Shown piece after piece: positions 1-8,929 of a stretch of 64,000 bases of DNA (its first letter is position 1; the number at the start of each line of letters is the position of its first letter). The notes beneath the pieces are model-generated. The model ran no database searches, was not told where the DNA came from, and worked only from the letters and a program-made list of their open reading frames with translations. The DNA comes from Paenibacillus sp. FSL H7-0737 (GTDB lineage: Bacteria; Bacillota; Bacilli; Paenibacillales; Paenibacillaceae): the NCBI RefSeq assembly GCF_000758545.1, contig NZ_CP009279.1:6510001-6574000 (forward strand). Direction: 5' to 3'. Made by a program: the position numbers and the translations under genes.

Positions 1-1
1 C

Positions 2-526
2 ATTAACCTCGAAACTGTCCGCCGCCTGAAAGAAGTCGAAAGAAAACGGATAAGTGAATATGTGAATGAACACCCTAACGCAGTGTATACCGAAGATTCC
101 ACACAAATTTGGACTATTCCTTGTGATATCGCCCTTCCGAGTGCTACTCAGAATGAGATTGATGAAGCTATGGCTTTGAAACTGATTGAGAATGGTGTTA
201 AAGCAGTAGGCGAAGGCGCCAACATGCCATCCACCCTTGAAGCTATTCACCAGTTCCAACAAGCTGGCGTGCTATTCGCGCCTGCCAAAGCTGCTAATGC
301 TGGCGGTGTAGCTGTATCTGCGCTTGAAATGGCCCAAAACAGCATGCGTATGTCCTGGAGCTTTGAAGAAGTTGATACGAAGCTGCATGAGATCATGGTT
401 TCCATCTATCAACAGTCTGTAGATGCATCCGAGCAGTATGGACAGTCCGGCAACCTCGTTGCAGGAGCGAACATCGCTGGATTCAAAAAAGTAGCCGATG
501 CTATGTTGGCTGAAGGCGTAATCTAA
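2..526 (+). CDS. gdhA: NADP-type glutamate dehydrogenase, C-terminal part
   Basis: The frame is already open at the left edge of the window (first full codon at base 2), so this is the last ~174 residues of a longer protein. It contains GEGANMPSTLEA and PAKAANAGGVAVSALEMAQN, which are hallmark segments of the nucleotide-binding domain of hexameric Glu/Leu/Phe/Val dehydrogenases. In that family the enzyme interconverts 2-oxoglutarate plus ammonia and glutamate in the cytoplasm. The SMRMSWSFEEVD run and the SGNLVAGANIAGFKKVADAM tail match NADP-type GdhA better than RocG-type enzymes, but I infer the cofactor from resemblance only. A GTG at 62 is an internal codon, not a start. A strong hairpin terminator follows 35 bases after the stop. 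Confidence 0.93.
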   Translation: MNLETVRRLKEVERKRISEYVNEHPNAVYTEDSTQIWTIPCDIALPSATQNEIDEAMALKLIENGVKAVGEGANMPSTLEAIHQFQQAGVLFAPAKAANAGGVAVSALEMAQNSMRMSWSFEEVDTKLHEIMVSIYQQSVDASEQYGQSGNLVAGANIAGFKKVADAMLAEGVI

Positions 527-560
527 TCAAGCATAAACAAACGGCGTTGTGATCATACGA

Positions 561-605
561 AGTCCCCGTAACCGGTGAGTAAGAAGCCGGGGACGGGGAC
601 TTTTT
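561..605 (+). terminator. Intrinsic terminator of gdhA
   Basis: AGTCCCCGT (561-569) pairs perfectly with ACGGGGACT (593-601), followed by a T run. It lies just after the gdhA stop and before the convergent HAD gene. Confidence 0.85.
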
Positions 606-612
606 AATTCAA

Positions 613-1326
613 CTATGAGTTCCAACCTGGGATTTGCCGCAAACCACCATCCCATATAGAGTACGTACTCTTCACAACCATATCGGACGGTGAAGAAGCC
701 GTGTGAATGTAACAGGAATCAATCCCTGCCTTCAGAGCACCCTCAATATCCGTACGAGGATCATTTCCAATCATAATGGCTGAGCTCAAATCCGCTCCAT
801 ACCTTTCAACTAAATAGCGATAAAATAGCGGATCAGGCTTGCTCACCCCTGCTTCCGAAGAGATCGCAATGCCATCAAATAGATGTATGATTCCGAGCAT
901 AGTTAACTCTGCCTCAATAAATGTCTTCTGCCCGTTGGAGAGCAAGAATACTTTTTTGCCACGTTCTCTTAACGTTTGTAGAATTTCAGTCACACCCTCA
1001 TATAGAGAGATATGGACCATTGATAACGTCCGTAGCCACCTCACGGTTTCATATAACCACGCTTGATCCGGTTCTCCACCTAATTGACGGACCACAGACC
1101 GAAACACTTCCTCCATTACGAAATCCGGATACTCGCAGCTCCGTGCGGCTTCACCAAGTTGAAGATCCCGCTCCCGCAAAAACCGTTCTTGCAGTTCACT
1201 ACCTGATATAGAGAGTCCCTGATATCCGAAATGGAGAGCTAACCTTTCCCATACCTCAGATTGCTCCTCATCTGTCTCAATATCAATCAGTGTACCGTAC
1301 AGATCGAAAATATAAGTCTGATACAT
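613..1326 (-). CDS. HAD-superfamily hydrolase, DxYGT type (subfamily IA)
   Basis: A 237-residue cytoplasmic HAD-fold protein. Motif I is FDLYGTL at residues 7-13 (nucleophile D8), motif II is LLSNGQ, motif III is SKPDP and motif IV is IGNDPRTDIEGA, all in the right order with a helical cap between I and II. The usual second aspartate of DxD is a tyrosine (DLYGT), as in L-2-haloacid dehalogenases (DAYGT), so the enzyme may act as a dehalogenase-like hydrolase rather than a classical phosphatase; the substrate is unknown. The start at 1326 is preferred over 1344 because AAGGAAG lies about 10 bases upstream of it while the upstream ATG has no ribosome site. It is convergent with gdhA and lies just downstream of the DUF2339 gene on the same strand. 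Confidence 0.85.
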   Translation of the reverse strand: MYQTYIFDLYGTLIDIETDEEQSEVWERLALHFGYQGLSISGSELQERFLRERDLQLGEAARSCEYPDFVMEEVFRSVVRQLGGEPDQAWLYETVRWLRTLSMVHISLYEGVTEILQTLRERGKKVFLLSNGQKTFIEAELTMLGIIHLFDGIAISSEAGVSKPDPLFYRYLVERYGADLSSAIMIGNDPRTDIEGALKAGIDSCYIHTASSPSDMVVKSTYSIWDGGLRQIPGWNS

Positions 1327-1359
1327 CCCCGTCTTCCTTCCCATGATTCACATTGTAAG

Positions 1360-3927
1360 TTACCCCTTAGTCACATTCTCCGTCGCTGCCTGCCCCTCCT
1401 CCATTTTGTTTGACACCTTTTGATAGAGATAGGAGATCCCCAGCAGGCAAATCCCAAAGCTGGCATAAGCGATAATTTTACTTCCGGTATTCAGTAGTCC
1501 CAAATCGTATAGCAGCAGCTTACCTGTCGCCAGAAGCGTTAATCCAAGGCCGAAGCGCCGGATATACACATATCTTTTGCGGAAGCCGTACATGATGAAC
1601 AGAACTGCTATCAACAGATACACAAGACTAAATATTAATCCCGCATCGCTTAATTGCAGCTGTACCCCTAGAAAAGCGGTGATGATTCCGAGTAGATACA
1701 CTCCCATGAAAACAGGATAGATCTCCATACTTTTATACTCACGTTTAAGTAAGGTGATCAGCAGATCACGTCCACTAAACCACACGAAAATATTGAAGAT
1801 AATAAGCACACCCAGTGCGATATAATCAGCCCCGGTATTACGTGCAAGCTCATTCTGCAGGCTTGGCAAGCCTACTGTAATCACCAAACAAATAGCGTAG
1901 CCGATCCCAAAGAGAAGTCTCACAAAATACTTAACAATCGTGTCATAAAGCACCTTCACCTTTGGCAATACATAGGCCAGAATAATAGTTAACAGAGCGG
2001 ACAGCAGCAAATTATAGAAGGTTCTATGCGAGAAATCCTCCGGTACAGCCAGACGATACAGTCTTCTCGATTCATACAAACCATAGATCCAGAAATTCAA
2101 TAATGCCGCGTATTTAAACCACAGGGCTAAGGTGATTTCGTAAGGCTCACTGCGCTGTAGGACATCCTTTCGATTATGCTGAACAGCGTACCATACGGCA
2201 ATGATCAGCATGCCTGCAGTAATGAAGACATATTTTAGCGGAAAATAGACGTCTGCGGAATTCAACCATTCATTGGCTATACTGAGCTGCATGGGTACAT
2301 TTAATCCGAAGAACACCGCAAGGCAAAGCGTTAAAATCCCCCAGCCTGCCCTTTCCATCCCTTTAAACCGATTCAGATTACCAAACAAGGTAAGCACAAC
2401 GCCTTCAACCAACCAGCCAATGGACCACCAAGCCGCTCCAAATTGGAACGGAATCATCAGAATACCAAAGGTCAGCGAAGTAGCGTAGAACAGCAGCATG
2501 CTTTCTTTTTCTTGTGGCATCAGTTTTTCAAGCCCTCGTCCAAGCCCTAGATACAGCAGACAGAAGAGCAGCGCCAGCGCACCATTGTAATCCTTGAGCC
2601 CTGCATCCAGAAATAGAAGATACAAGGTAAGACAGCTAATAAACGTGTTGCATCCCAGTAGAGAGAAATCCCACCAAGACAACTTGGAGCGATACTTGAA
2701 CGGGTACCATAACGTAATGCCCAAATACATCGCAAAAGTCAGCACCGCATAAATCATATTCATTCCGTTGCTATCCGATAACGCTATTAATATCAGCATG
2801 GAGGGTGTATTAAATAAGTAGCTGATGTAATTGACCACGTTCCAGCGTTTGCGGAAGGAGATTAGTAGAATGAATAAATTTAGAAGAAACAAGTAGCCCA
2901 TTGCCACATAAACTGCGTTGCCTGAAAGCCCGAAAGCCCCAAGATAAGAATATAGTGGCAGGTACCCTCCGACTAAGCCCAAAGCACAAATACTTCGTGA
3001 TTCATACCTTAAAGACAGGAGCACCGCAGTCAAAGTGACGAGCACGGATAAGGACAGCCCTACATAAATACTGATAATATCCAGTAAAAAATAGCTATAG
3101 AAAATAGAGCCGTACAGCACTGAAATCCCGCCGCCAAGTAGCCCTAAAGCGAACGTCCCTTTTCCTTTCCGGTAGAGCCACTCCCCGCCCCCTAACATCA
3201 GTAAACCCAGTAGGAAAAAGGCGCCTCCCTTCATATAACCGGTGAACCAATTGGAATAGGAGTATCTGAATGCCGCTCCCACGGCCAAGATCAGCAACAA
3301 GATCCCAAGCTTGTTAATCCAGCCTAGTCCAATTTTCATTTCGATCTGATTTTGTTTTCTTCGACGCTCCAATACTTCTTCACTGATCTCTTCTGAGGCA
3401 AAATCATGTAATCCGTTATCCATTCTGGAGTTCAGAGCAATTTCGGATTCCCTCAGTCTTTGTCGCTGCGCTAGTACACGCTCATTTAACTCCGCCGATA
3501 ACGCTCCAAGTCGACTGGATAACTCCGCTTTATCCTCACCGAGCTGCCTCGCGGCTGTTTGGTACAACCGCTGAATATGACGCTTTGTGTCCATCTCAAA
3601 ATCCGTCAGCCGGTCCGTATGGGCAAGGCTTTTAGAGGCAAAATAAGTCTGTAGCTTCTGTCTGGACAGACTAAGAATGCCAAGCTTCTCATCTAAAATT
3701 TGTTCCGTTAGCGTAACTTTTAGCTCTGTATTCTCTTCTTGAAGCTTCCCCACCTGAGTCTTTAACTCCACTAAAGCAAGCTTATGTTTCTCATATTGCT
3801 TCTTTAAGTGTTCATTCTCGTTGACCAGATCGTGACTTTCATATTCCGCGATCAGAGCTTCATATTCCTTAATAATCCCGTCCTGCTGGACCTTCATGAA
3901 TCTAAGTCGATCTTTGAATGACTCCAT
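1360..3927 (-). CDS. DUF2339 polytopic membrane protein with N-terminal coiled coil
   Basis: An 855-residue protein. Roughly residues 1-190 are charged, heptad-rich and probably coiled coil (runs such as VGKLQEENTELKVTLTEQIL). From about residue 200 onward it is almost entirely hydrophobic, with about 20 predicted membrane segments. The first membrane block (KIGLGWINKLGILLLILAVG, then GGGEWLYRKGKGTFALGL and LLGGGISVLYGSIFYSY) is characteristic of the DUF2339 family. Function is unknown across the family; a cell-envelope or transport role is only a guess. The start has AGGAGG 5 bases upstream. It is followed 33 bases later by the HAD gene on the same strand, so the two could be cotranscribed. 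Confidence 0.85.
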   Translation of the reverse strand: MESFKDRLRFMKVQQDGIIKEYEALIAEYESHDLVNENEHLKKQYEKHKLALVELKTQVGKLQEENTELKVTLTEQILDEKLGILSLSRQKLQTYFASKSLAHTDRLTDFEMDTKRHIQRLYQTAARQLGEDKAELSSRLGALSAELNERVLAQRQRLRESEIALNSRMDNGLHDFASEEISEEVLERRRKQNQIEMKIGLGWINKLGILLLILAVGAAFRYSYSNWFTGYMKGGAFFLLGLLMLGGGEWLYRKGKGTFALGLLGGGISVLYGSIFYSYFLLDIISIYVGLSLSVLVTLTAVLLSLRYESRSICALGLVGGYLPLYSYLGAFGLSGNAVYVAMGYLFLLNLFILLISFRKRWNVVNYISYLFNTPSMLILIALSDSNGMNMIYAVLTFAMYLGITLWYPFKYRSKLSWWDFSLLGCNTFISCLTLYLLFLDAGLKDYNGALALLFCLLYLGLGRGLEKLMPQEKESMLLFYATSLTFGILMIPFQFGAAWWSIGWLVEGVVLTLFGNLNRFKGMERAGWGILTLCLAVFFGLNVPMQLSIANEWLNSADVYFPLKYVFITAGMLIIAVWYAVQHNRKDVLQRSEPYEITLALWFKYAALLNFWIYGLYESRRLYRLAVPEDFSHRTFYNLLLSALLTIILAYVLPKVKVLYDTIVKYFVRLLFGIGYAICLVITVGLPSLQNELARNTGADYIALGVLIIFNIFVWFSGRDLLITLLKREYKSMEIYPVFMGVYLLGIITAFLGVQLQLSDAGLIFSLVYLLIAVLFIMYGFRKRYVYIRRFGLGLTLLATGKLLLYDLGLLNTGSKIIAYASFGICLLGISYLYQKVSNKMEEGQAATENVTKG

Positions 3928-4085
3928 AGCGCCTCCTAATGTGAGCGATTGTTAATATTTCCATTTTACTACAAACGGAAGAGTCTCTTACTCTTTTTTA
4001 TGCAAAAAACTGCAACATATTTGAGGGATGTCCCGTCTAGATAATAACAACACTAACAAATGAACTTAAAAAGGAGCTCACAACT

Positions 4086-5126
4086 ATGAACAACATTTTA
4101 AAAACAAGTACAGTTCTTTTAACTTTGTCCCTAGCACTATCAACAGGAGCAGCCTATGCCGCACCAACAACAACTTCTGCCAAAAATGATGCTGCTCAAA
4201 CTACCGTTAGCGCTAACCAAAAAACATTTGCGATTGAAATCAACGGTTCCGCTCTGAAAGAAACAGGCTTCCAAACTACAAATGGCAAAGAGCCTATGGT
4301 GCCACTTCGTTCGGTTACTGAAGCACTTGGCTTTGAATTAACTTGGAATGGACAAACTAAATCCGTTGATCTTATCAATGGTGCTGTCTTCACTACAGTG
4401 AAAGCCGGAGAAGATCGCTATAGCATTAATAAAATGAATACTACGCTTGGAACTGCACCACAATTGGTTGACTCCATTTTGTACGTTCCAGCTTCCTTTG
4501 TAAGTGAAATCATCCACCACAACATGACAGTGAAGGGAGATTCCATCGTGATCACTGCTGCTAATCAGGAAGAGCATATGACCAAGACTGGCGTGATTAC
4601 AGCTGTCAATAATGATGGCAAATACCAATCCGTTCAGATCCAGGGTGTAGGCACAGATGGCATCGTACTGAATGTAGGTGAAGATACGACTATCGAAATG
4701 GCAGACGGTACTAAGCTTGCTCTAAAAGATCTTCATATCGGTATGACCGTAAAAGCAGAGCATTCCATGATCATGACCATGAGCCTGCCACCGCAAACTC
4801 CAACTTACAAGATCACTGTTCTAGATGAGCAGAAACAAAATGATCTTTTGGGTACTGCAGGTACCATTGAAGAAGTTAAAAAAGACGATGAAGGAAACAT
4901 CAGCATCACCGTTAAAGGCAGTGGCCTGAACGAACAGTCACAACAAGAAGTAGTACTTCGCATTAGCAAAGATACCGTGCTAATTAATACCGATGGCAAA
5001 GCTGTAAATAGCAGCGAGCTTGTAAAAGGCGCAAAAGTTATAGGATTCTACAGCCCTATGCTGACTAAGAGCCTGCCACCAATCGGCACAGCTGCTAAAG
5101 TCGTAGTAGATTCCGTTCAACAATAA
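4086..5126 (+). CDS. Secreted stalk-domain (copper amine oxidase N-terminal-like) protein
   Basis: A 346-residue secreted protein. The N-terminus is a clear Sec signal peptide (MNNILKTS, hydrophobic core, AYA|APT). About residues 50-155 form a copper-amine-oxidase-N-type stalk domain: PMVPLRSVTEALGFELTW and ILYVPASFVSEII are its usual two signature stretches. The C-terminal half (KTGVITAVNNDG, VGEDTTIEM, VKGSGLNEQSQQEVVLRIS) repeats a beta-rich pattern with no enzyme motif I can see. Such proteins are abundant in Paenibacillus envelopes and generally lack oxidase activity; the role here is unknown. AAGGAG lies 8-9 bases before the ATG, and the gene is closed by a very strong terminator, so it is monocistronic. 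Confidence 0.85.
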   Translation: MNNILKTSTVLLTLSLALSTGAAYAAPTTTSAKNDAAQTTVSANQKTFAIEINGSALKETGFQTTNGKEPMVPLRSVTEALGFELTWNGQTKSVDLINGAVFTTVKAGEDRYSINKMNTTLGTAPQLVDSILYVPASFVSEIIHHNMTVKGDSIVITAANQEEHMTKTGVITAVNNDGKYQSVQIQGVGTDGIVLNVGEDTTIEMADGTKLALKDLHIGMTVKAEHSMIMTMSLPPQTPTYKITVLDEQKQNDLLGTAGTIEEVKKDDEGNISITVKGSGLNEQSQQEVVLRISKDTVLINTDGKAVNSSELVKGAKVIGFYSPMLTKSLPPIGTAAKVVVDSVQQ

Positions 5127-5173
5127 CATTATCAACAACCCTAGAGCTGTCCAATCGACAGCTCGTACAAACT

Positions 5174-5219
5174 AAACAGCGCGCGCCAGTACTCCATTGG
5201 CGCGCGCTGTTTGATTTTT
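5174..5219 (+). terminator. Terminator of the stalk-domain gene
   Basis: A perfect 15-base inverted repeat (5174-5188 with 5198-5212, core CAGCGCGCGCCA) and a T-rich tail. It may also serve the convergent kinase gene. Confidence 0.85.
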
Positions 5220-5234
5220 CTAGAATCTATCACC

Positions 5235-7952
5235 TTATGAATCACTATTTAGGATTAATTGCATCAATGCTAATAAACGTTCTAAGTTAATTGGCTTACT
5301 AAGATAATCTGTTGCACCCGCTTGTAAGATTTTCGCCTTATCTTCCTTCATCGCCTTCGCGGTCAGCGCTATAATTGGAATTTTATTCCCTGCCGGCATT
5401 TCTCTGATTCGAGCGATAGCTTCAAATCCGTTCATTACCGGCATCATAATATCCATAAGAACGATGTCTATGGATGCAGATTGCTCCAGCGCATGTATGC
5501 CTCTCTCTCCATCCGCAGCTGTAGTTACTTGCAGTCCACGCTTCCTTAGCGTGTTAGATAACGCGAACAGATTCCGCTCATCATCATCCACAATTAGAAC
5601 ATGCTTATGATTTAAAGAGGTGAAGTCGCTGCTTATGTTCTCACTGGTTGCTGCGGGAAGAGCAACCGAACTTTCTTCCTCATGATTAAGATCTGCTATC
5701 CCAGCGGTTTCTTCAAGGCTAGGGTCCTGAAGCTTCATTGGCAAATACACCGTAAAGACACTACCTATTCCTTCTTGACTCTCCACTGTAATCCTACCGC
5801 CGAGCAGTGTTGCCAGTTCTCTGGATATGGATAACCCAAGCCCAGTTCCACCGTATTGACGTTCTGTATTTCCATTCGCCTGTTGAAAAGCTTCGAAAAT
5901 AATAGCCTGCTTCTCAAAAGGAATCCCAATTCCAGTATCTTTGATGGCGAAAGCAATAAATAACCCTGGTTCCAAATGTGCCAAACTCCGTAGTTCGTCT
6001 GTAGTCGCCAAACGTATTTCAAGAGTTACTGAACCATTAGCTGTAAACTTAAACGCATTGGACAGCAGATTTATAATAATTTGCCGTACCCTTTGAGCAT
6101 CCGAATAAAATAGCGGAGGTAAGTCCTCCCCCAGTTGTATATGCAAAGGAATCTCTTTTTTTCGAGACAGGTGACTGAAGCTCTGAAGCATTGCCTCCGG
6201 GATCTCCGTTAGATTTATCGCTTCAACTTCAATATTCAGCTTCCCTGCCTCAACCTTGGACAAATCCAAAATATCGTTAATCAGCGCCAGCAGATCTTGC
6301 CCAGAAGAATGAATGGCTTGGGAGAATTCAATATCCTCCTCACTTAAGGACCCCGACTGATTCTCCATGAGAAATTCGGAGAGTAACAATATGCCGTTAA
6401 GCGGAGTTCGGAGTTCATGAGACATATTCGCCAAGAACTCCGATTTATACTGCGAGCTTTGCCGCAATAATTCTGCAGATTGAGCAAGCTCTATTCGAGC
6501 TTTTTCAGCCTCAATTGACTTTTGTTCAGCTAAGAGATTCTTATCTTCCAGCTTTCTATTCGTCGCATGTAGCGACTCTGTCTGGATTTGCAGCTCCTCA
6601 GACTGGGTTTGTAGTTCTTCAGTATACACTTGAAGTTCTTCGTTTAAGCGTTGGGATTGCTCCAAAAGTTGATCAATTCTCATACTGCTGATGGTACTGT
6701 TAATTGCAGCACCAAATGCATTTGAAATAGACTCCAAGAATTTAATCTGCGGCTCAGTAAGTGGAGAAAAGGAGGCAATTTCCACCACAGCAACTACCTC
6801 ACCCGAAAAACAAACTGGAAGTAATATAAGGAATTTCGGTGCGGAAACGCCCAGCCCGGACTGAATGTTGATATACTCATCTGGAAGATCCTGTATGTGA
6901 ATCAAACGTGCCTCTTTAGCACATTGACCAACCAAACCTTCTCCAATTTGGAATGTCCCATGATCTGTTATGTCGCTGTTTCCAGCAAAAGTAGAAGTTC
7001 TATTTAACATGTCTCGATCATGATCTTGCATCCGTATATATAAGGCACCATATGGATAATCAATAACTTCTGCAGTTTTACCTAAAAAGATATCGCCCAG
7101 TTGTGAGACTCGTGTGATGCCCTGATACCTTGACAGCAAATCATTAGCATGATCCTGAATCCATATTCGCTCTTGTTGCGTGTCTATCAGATGATTCGTA
7201 GCGACACTGAGATCCCTGATTTCATCATTCGTGGTAATCTCCACTCTTCTCTTCGTATCATCAGCGGAATCTAATCCAGTAATCGTATGAGTAACCTTAC
7301 GAATCGTACTAACGATGGCATGTGAAATGATCCACGAGGCGATCACTGAGGTAACAGCAATAATCGCCCAAACAATATAAAGGAGCTCCAGCAGCAATTT
7401 ATTCTGATCTGCCTGTCCAGCTATCAAATCATTAGTATTCTCATTCATCGTCTCGCGGTAAGTACTGATCTGGCTACGAATTCGGTCCATTTGATCTTTG
7501 CCATCATCCGAATGGAAATATCGTAAGATTTCAGCTTCCTGTCCCTCTTTTTTCAACTCTATCACATAATCCCCGGACTGCTTGATCCACTGCTGAATAT
7601 TATTTTCAATGCCCATCAGACGCTGAAGTTGCATGGAATCATTAGCAGTAAGCACGGAGAGCTCATCATAATTCGCCTTCCATTGAGTTTTCCCCAAATT
7701 ATAGGGCTCCAGATACTTATCATCGCCGGTGATAATATAACCTCGTTGTCCCGTTTCCATATCTAGAATGTTCTTCTCGATCTGATTAGCCAAACTAGTT
7801 ATCTCTCGGTCCTGATGGGAAATAAAGCTACTTTCCCGCTGCAGCGCATTGATTCTATCATGCATAACCATCACGAATCCTAATAGACAGATCACGATAA
7901 AAATTGTTATAGATAGTATTTTATACTGCAAAGTAAATCGATGTTTTTTCAC
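5235..7952 (-). CDS. Hybrid sensor histidine kinase: CHASE3-HAMP-GAF-HisKA-HATPase-REC
   Basis: A 905-residue membrane sensor. TM1 is at about 12-28; an extracytoplasmic CHASE3-like region follows (LDMETGQRGYIITGDDKYLEPY at about 60-83, the family signature); TM2 is at about 188-212, then HAMP, a GAF domain (about 285-420) and a Gln/Glu-rich coiled coil (QVYTEELQTQSEELQIQ). The H box is FLANMSHELRTPLNG with the phospho-accepting His near residue 512. HATPase boxes LLSNAFKFTANGS, DTGIGIP and GGTGLGLSIS are intact. The C-terminal receiver domain has VLIVDDDERN and VLMDIMMPVMNG with the acceptor Asp near 832 and a conserved Lys in LSKPI. The start is a GTG with GGAGG 6 bases upstream. There is no separate output domain, so signal must pass to an unlinked partner. 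Stimulus unknown. Confidence 0.93.
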   Translation of the reverse strand: MKKHRFTLQYKILSITIFIVICLLGFVMVMHDRINALQRESSFISHQDREITSLANQIEKNILDMETGQRGYIITGDDKYLEPYNLGKTQWKANYDELSVLTANDSMQLQRLMGIENNIQQWIKQSGDYVIELKKEGQEAEILRYFHSDDGKDQMDRIRSQISTYRETMNENTNDLIAGQADQNKLLLELLYIVWAIIAVTSVIASWIISHAIVSTIRKVTHTITGLDSADDTKRRVEITTNDEIRDLSVATNHLIDTQQERIWIQDHANDLLSRYQGITRVSQLGDIFLGKTAEVIDYPYGALYIRMQDHDRDMLNRTSTFAGNSDITDHGTFQIGEGLVGQCAKEARLIHIQDLPDEYINIQSGLGVSAPKFLILLPVCFSGEVVAVVEIASFSPLTEPQIKFLESISNAFGAAINSTISSMRIDQLLEQSQRLNEELQVYTEELQTQSEELQIQTESLHATNRKLEDKNLLAEQKSIEAEKARIELAQSAELLRQSSQYKSEFLANMSHELRTPLNGILLLSEFLMENQSGSLSEEDIEFSQAIHSSGQDLLALINDILDLSKVEAGKLNIEVEAINLTEIPEAMLQSFSHLSRKKEIPLHIQLGEDLPPLFYSDAQRVRQIIINLLSNAFKFTANGSVTLEIRLATTDELRSLAHLEPGLFIAFAIKDTGIGIPFEKQAIIFEAFQQANGNTERQYGGTGLGLSISRELATLLGGRITVESQEGIGSVFTVYLPMKLQDPSLEETAGIADLNHEEESSVALPAATSENISSDFTSLNHKHVLIVDDDERNLFALSNTLRKRGLQVTTAADGERGIHALEQSASIDIVLMDIMMPVMNGFEAIARIREMPAGNKIPIIALTAKAMKEDKAKILQAGATDYLSKPINLERLLALMQLILNSDS

Positions 7953-8117
7953 AAAGTGCCTCCGTCCTGTCTTCTAAGCCTAACTCCTTACCTAATTCCT
8001 TATAATAATGGCCCTTTGCTCCTTCTTCATTGCTCCACTAAGTTTTCTATGTGAATTTTTACTGCTGGTAACTTAAACATTTTTGAGCACCGTTGAAACA
8101 CCTGTGTATTTGACCAT

Positions 8118-8184
8118 AAAAAAACTCCAAGTTTACTCACTCCTCAATAGAATATGAGGGGGAAATAGAGTGACTAACTTGAAG
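8118..8184 (-). terminator. Terminator of the diguanylate cyclase / alkD-like operon
   Basis: On the minus strand the arm at 8168-8184 pairs with the arm at 8125-8142 (CTTCAAGTTAGTCACTC with GAGTGAGTAAACTTGGAG) and is followed by a run of T. It lies in the 250-base gap between the kinase and alkD-like genes; I see nothing else definite in that gap. Confidence 0.7.
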
Positions 8185-8204
8185 GCGATGTTATACTGTC
8201 TCCA

Positions 8205-8918
8205 TTAACAAATACAGGTCTTCTTCTTCACACCAAGCTTTCCTGCCTGCTCAACCTTGGCAATATAATCTACTGCCAGCGGTACTTTACATGCGGTTTG
8301 TCCCATTTGTACCTGAACCTTTCCAATGCTTGCAGCAATCTGCGTTGCCTCATCATGCAGTTCGGTTACGCTGCTGGCGGCGATAATTACAAACATATTC
8401 ATCGTGTAACGAACTCGATTCCGTTCCTGATGAATGGTAGATTGTATTTGCTGTAGCAGCTTTCTGATCTCAGCGATGTCTAGCAGATCATCCGGCGTAA
8501 CTGAAATGTAATTCCCATAAGTACTCCAGCCACAGGTGGCCACCATTTCATCCGATGAAGAAATCCATTCTCTTGCAAGTTCTAGTGCGTAAGGGCTCTC
8601 TGCAGCGACAGACGCTACCGTATATTCCGCTATTCCAGAGCAGTAAGCTGTCACTACCCAGCTTTGAAGCACTTCCTTCGTAAGCGTCTTGGGGTCAACT
8701 GTAAGCCCTGCCAAATACATCGCATCATAATTCCCCGTCTGATACAAAGCGCGAGCTAGACCTTGGTCTTTCTTGATATCCTTTACCAGCTTCTTCATGT
8801 CCCCTATCCTTACTCCAAATAAAGGCTCCTTAGCACCATGTCGTATGAAGGTACGCTTCGTCTGCTCTGTACCCATTTCCTCAAGCTTACTCATCACTTC
8901 ATTAATTGTCAGATTCAT
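8205..8918 (-). CDS. AlkD-like DNA alkylation repair (HEAT-repeat) protein
   Basis: A 237-residue, helix-rich protein resembling the DNA alkylation repair family (AlkC/AlkD type): the segment TKRTFIRHGAKEPLFGVRIG at about 20-39, then GNYDAMYLAGLTVDP and the C-terminal VDYIAKVEQAGKLGVKKKTC match that family. Relatives are HEAT-like alkylpurine glycosylases, but several close variants lack the catalytic Asp/Trp pattern, so activity is not assured. Its ATG has AGAGGTG upstream and lies only 11 bases after the diguanylate cyclase stop, so the two genes are probably cotranscribed, though no functional link is evident. Confidence 0.75.
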   Translation of the reverse strand: MNLTINEVMSKLEEMGTEQTKRTFIRHGAKEPLFGVRIGDMKKLVKDIKKDQGLARALYQTGNYDAMYLAGLTVDPKTLTKEVLQSWVVTAYCSGIAEYTVASVAAESPYALELAREWISSSDEMVATCGWSTYGNYISVTPDDLLDIAEIRKLLQQIQSTIHQERNRVRYTMNMFVIIAASSVTELHDEATQIAASIGKVQVQMGQTACKVPLAVDYIAKVEQAGKLGVKKKTCIC

Positions 8919-8929
8919 TAGAACACCTC

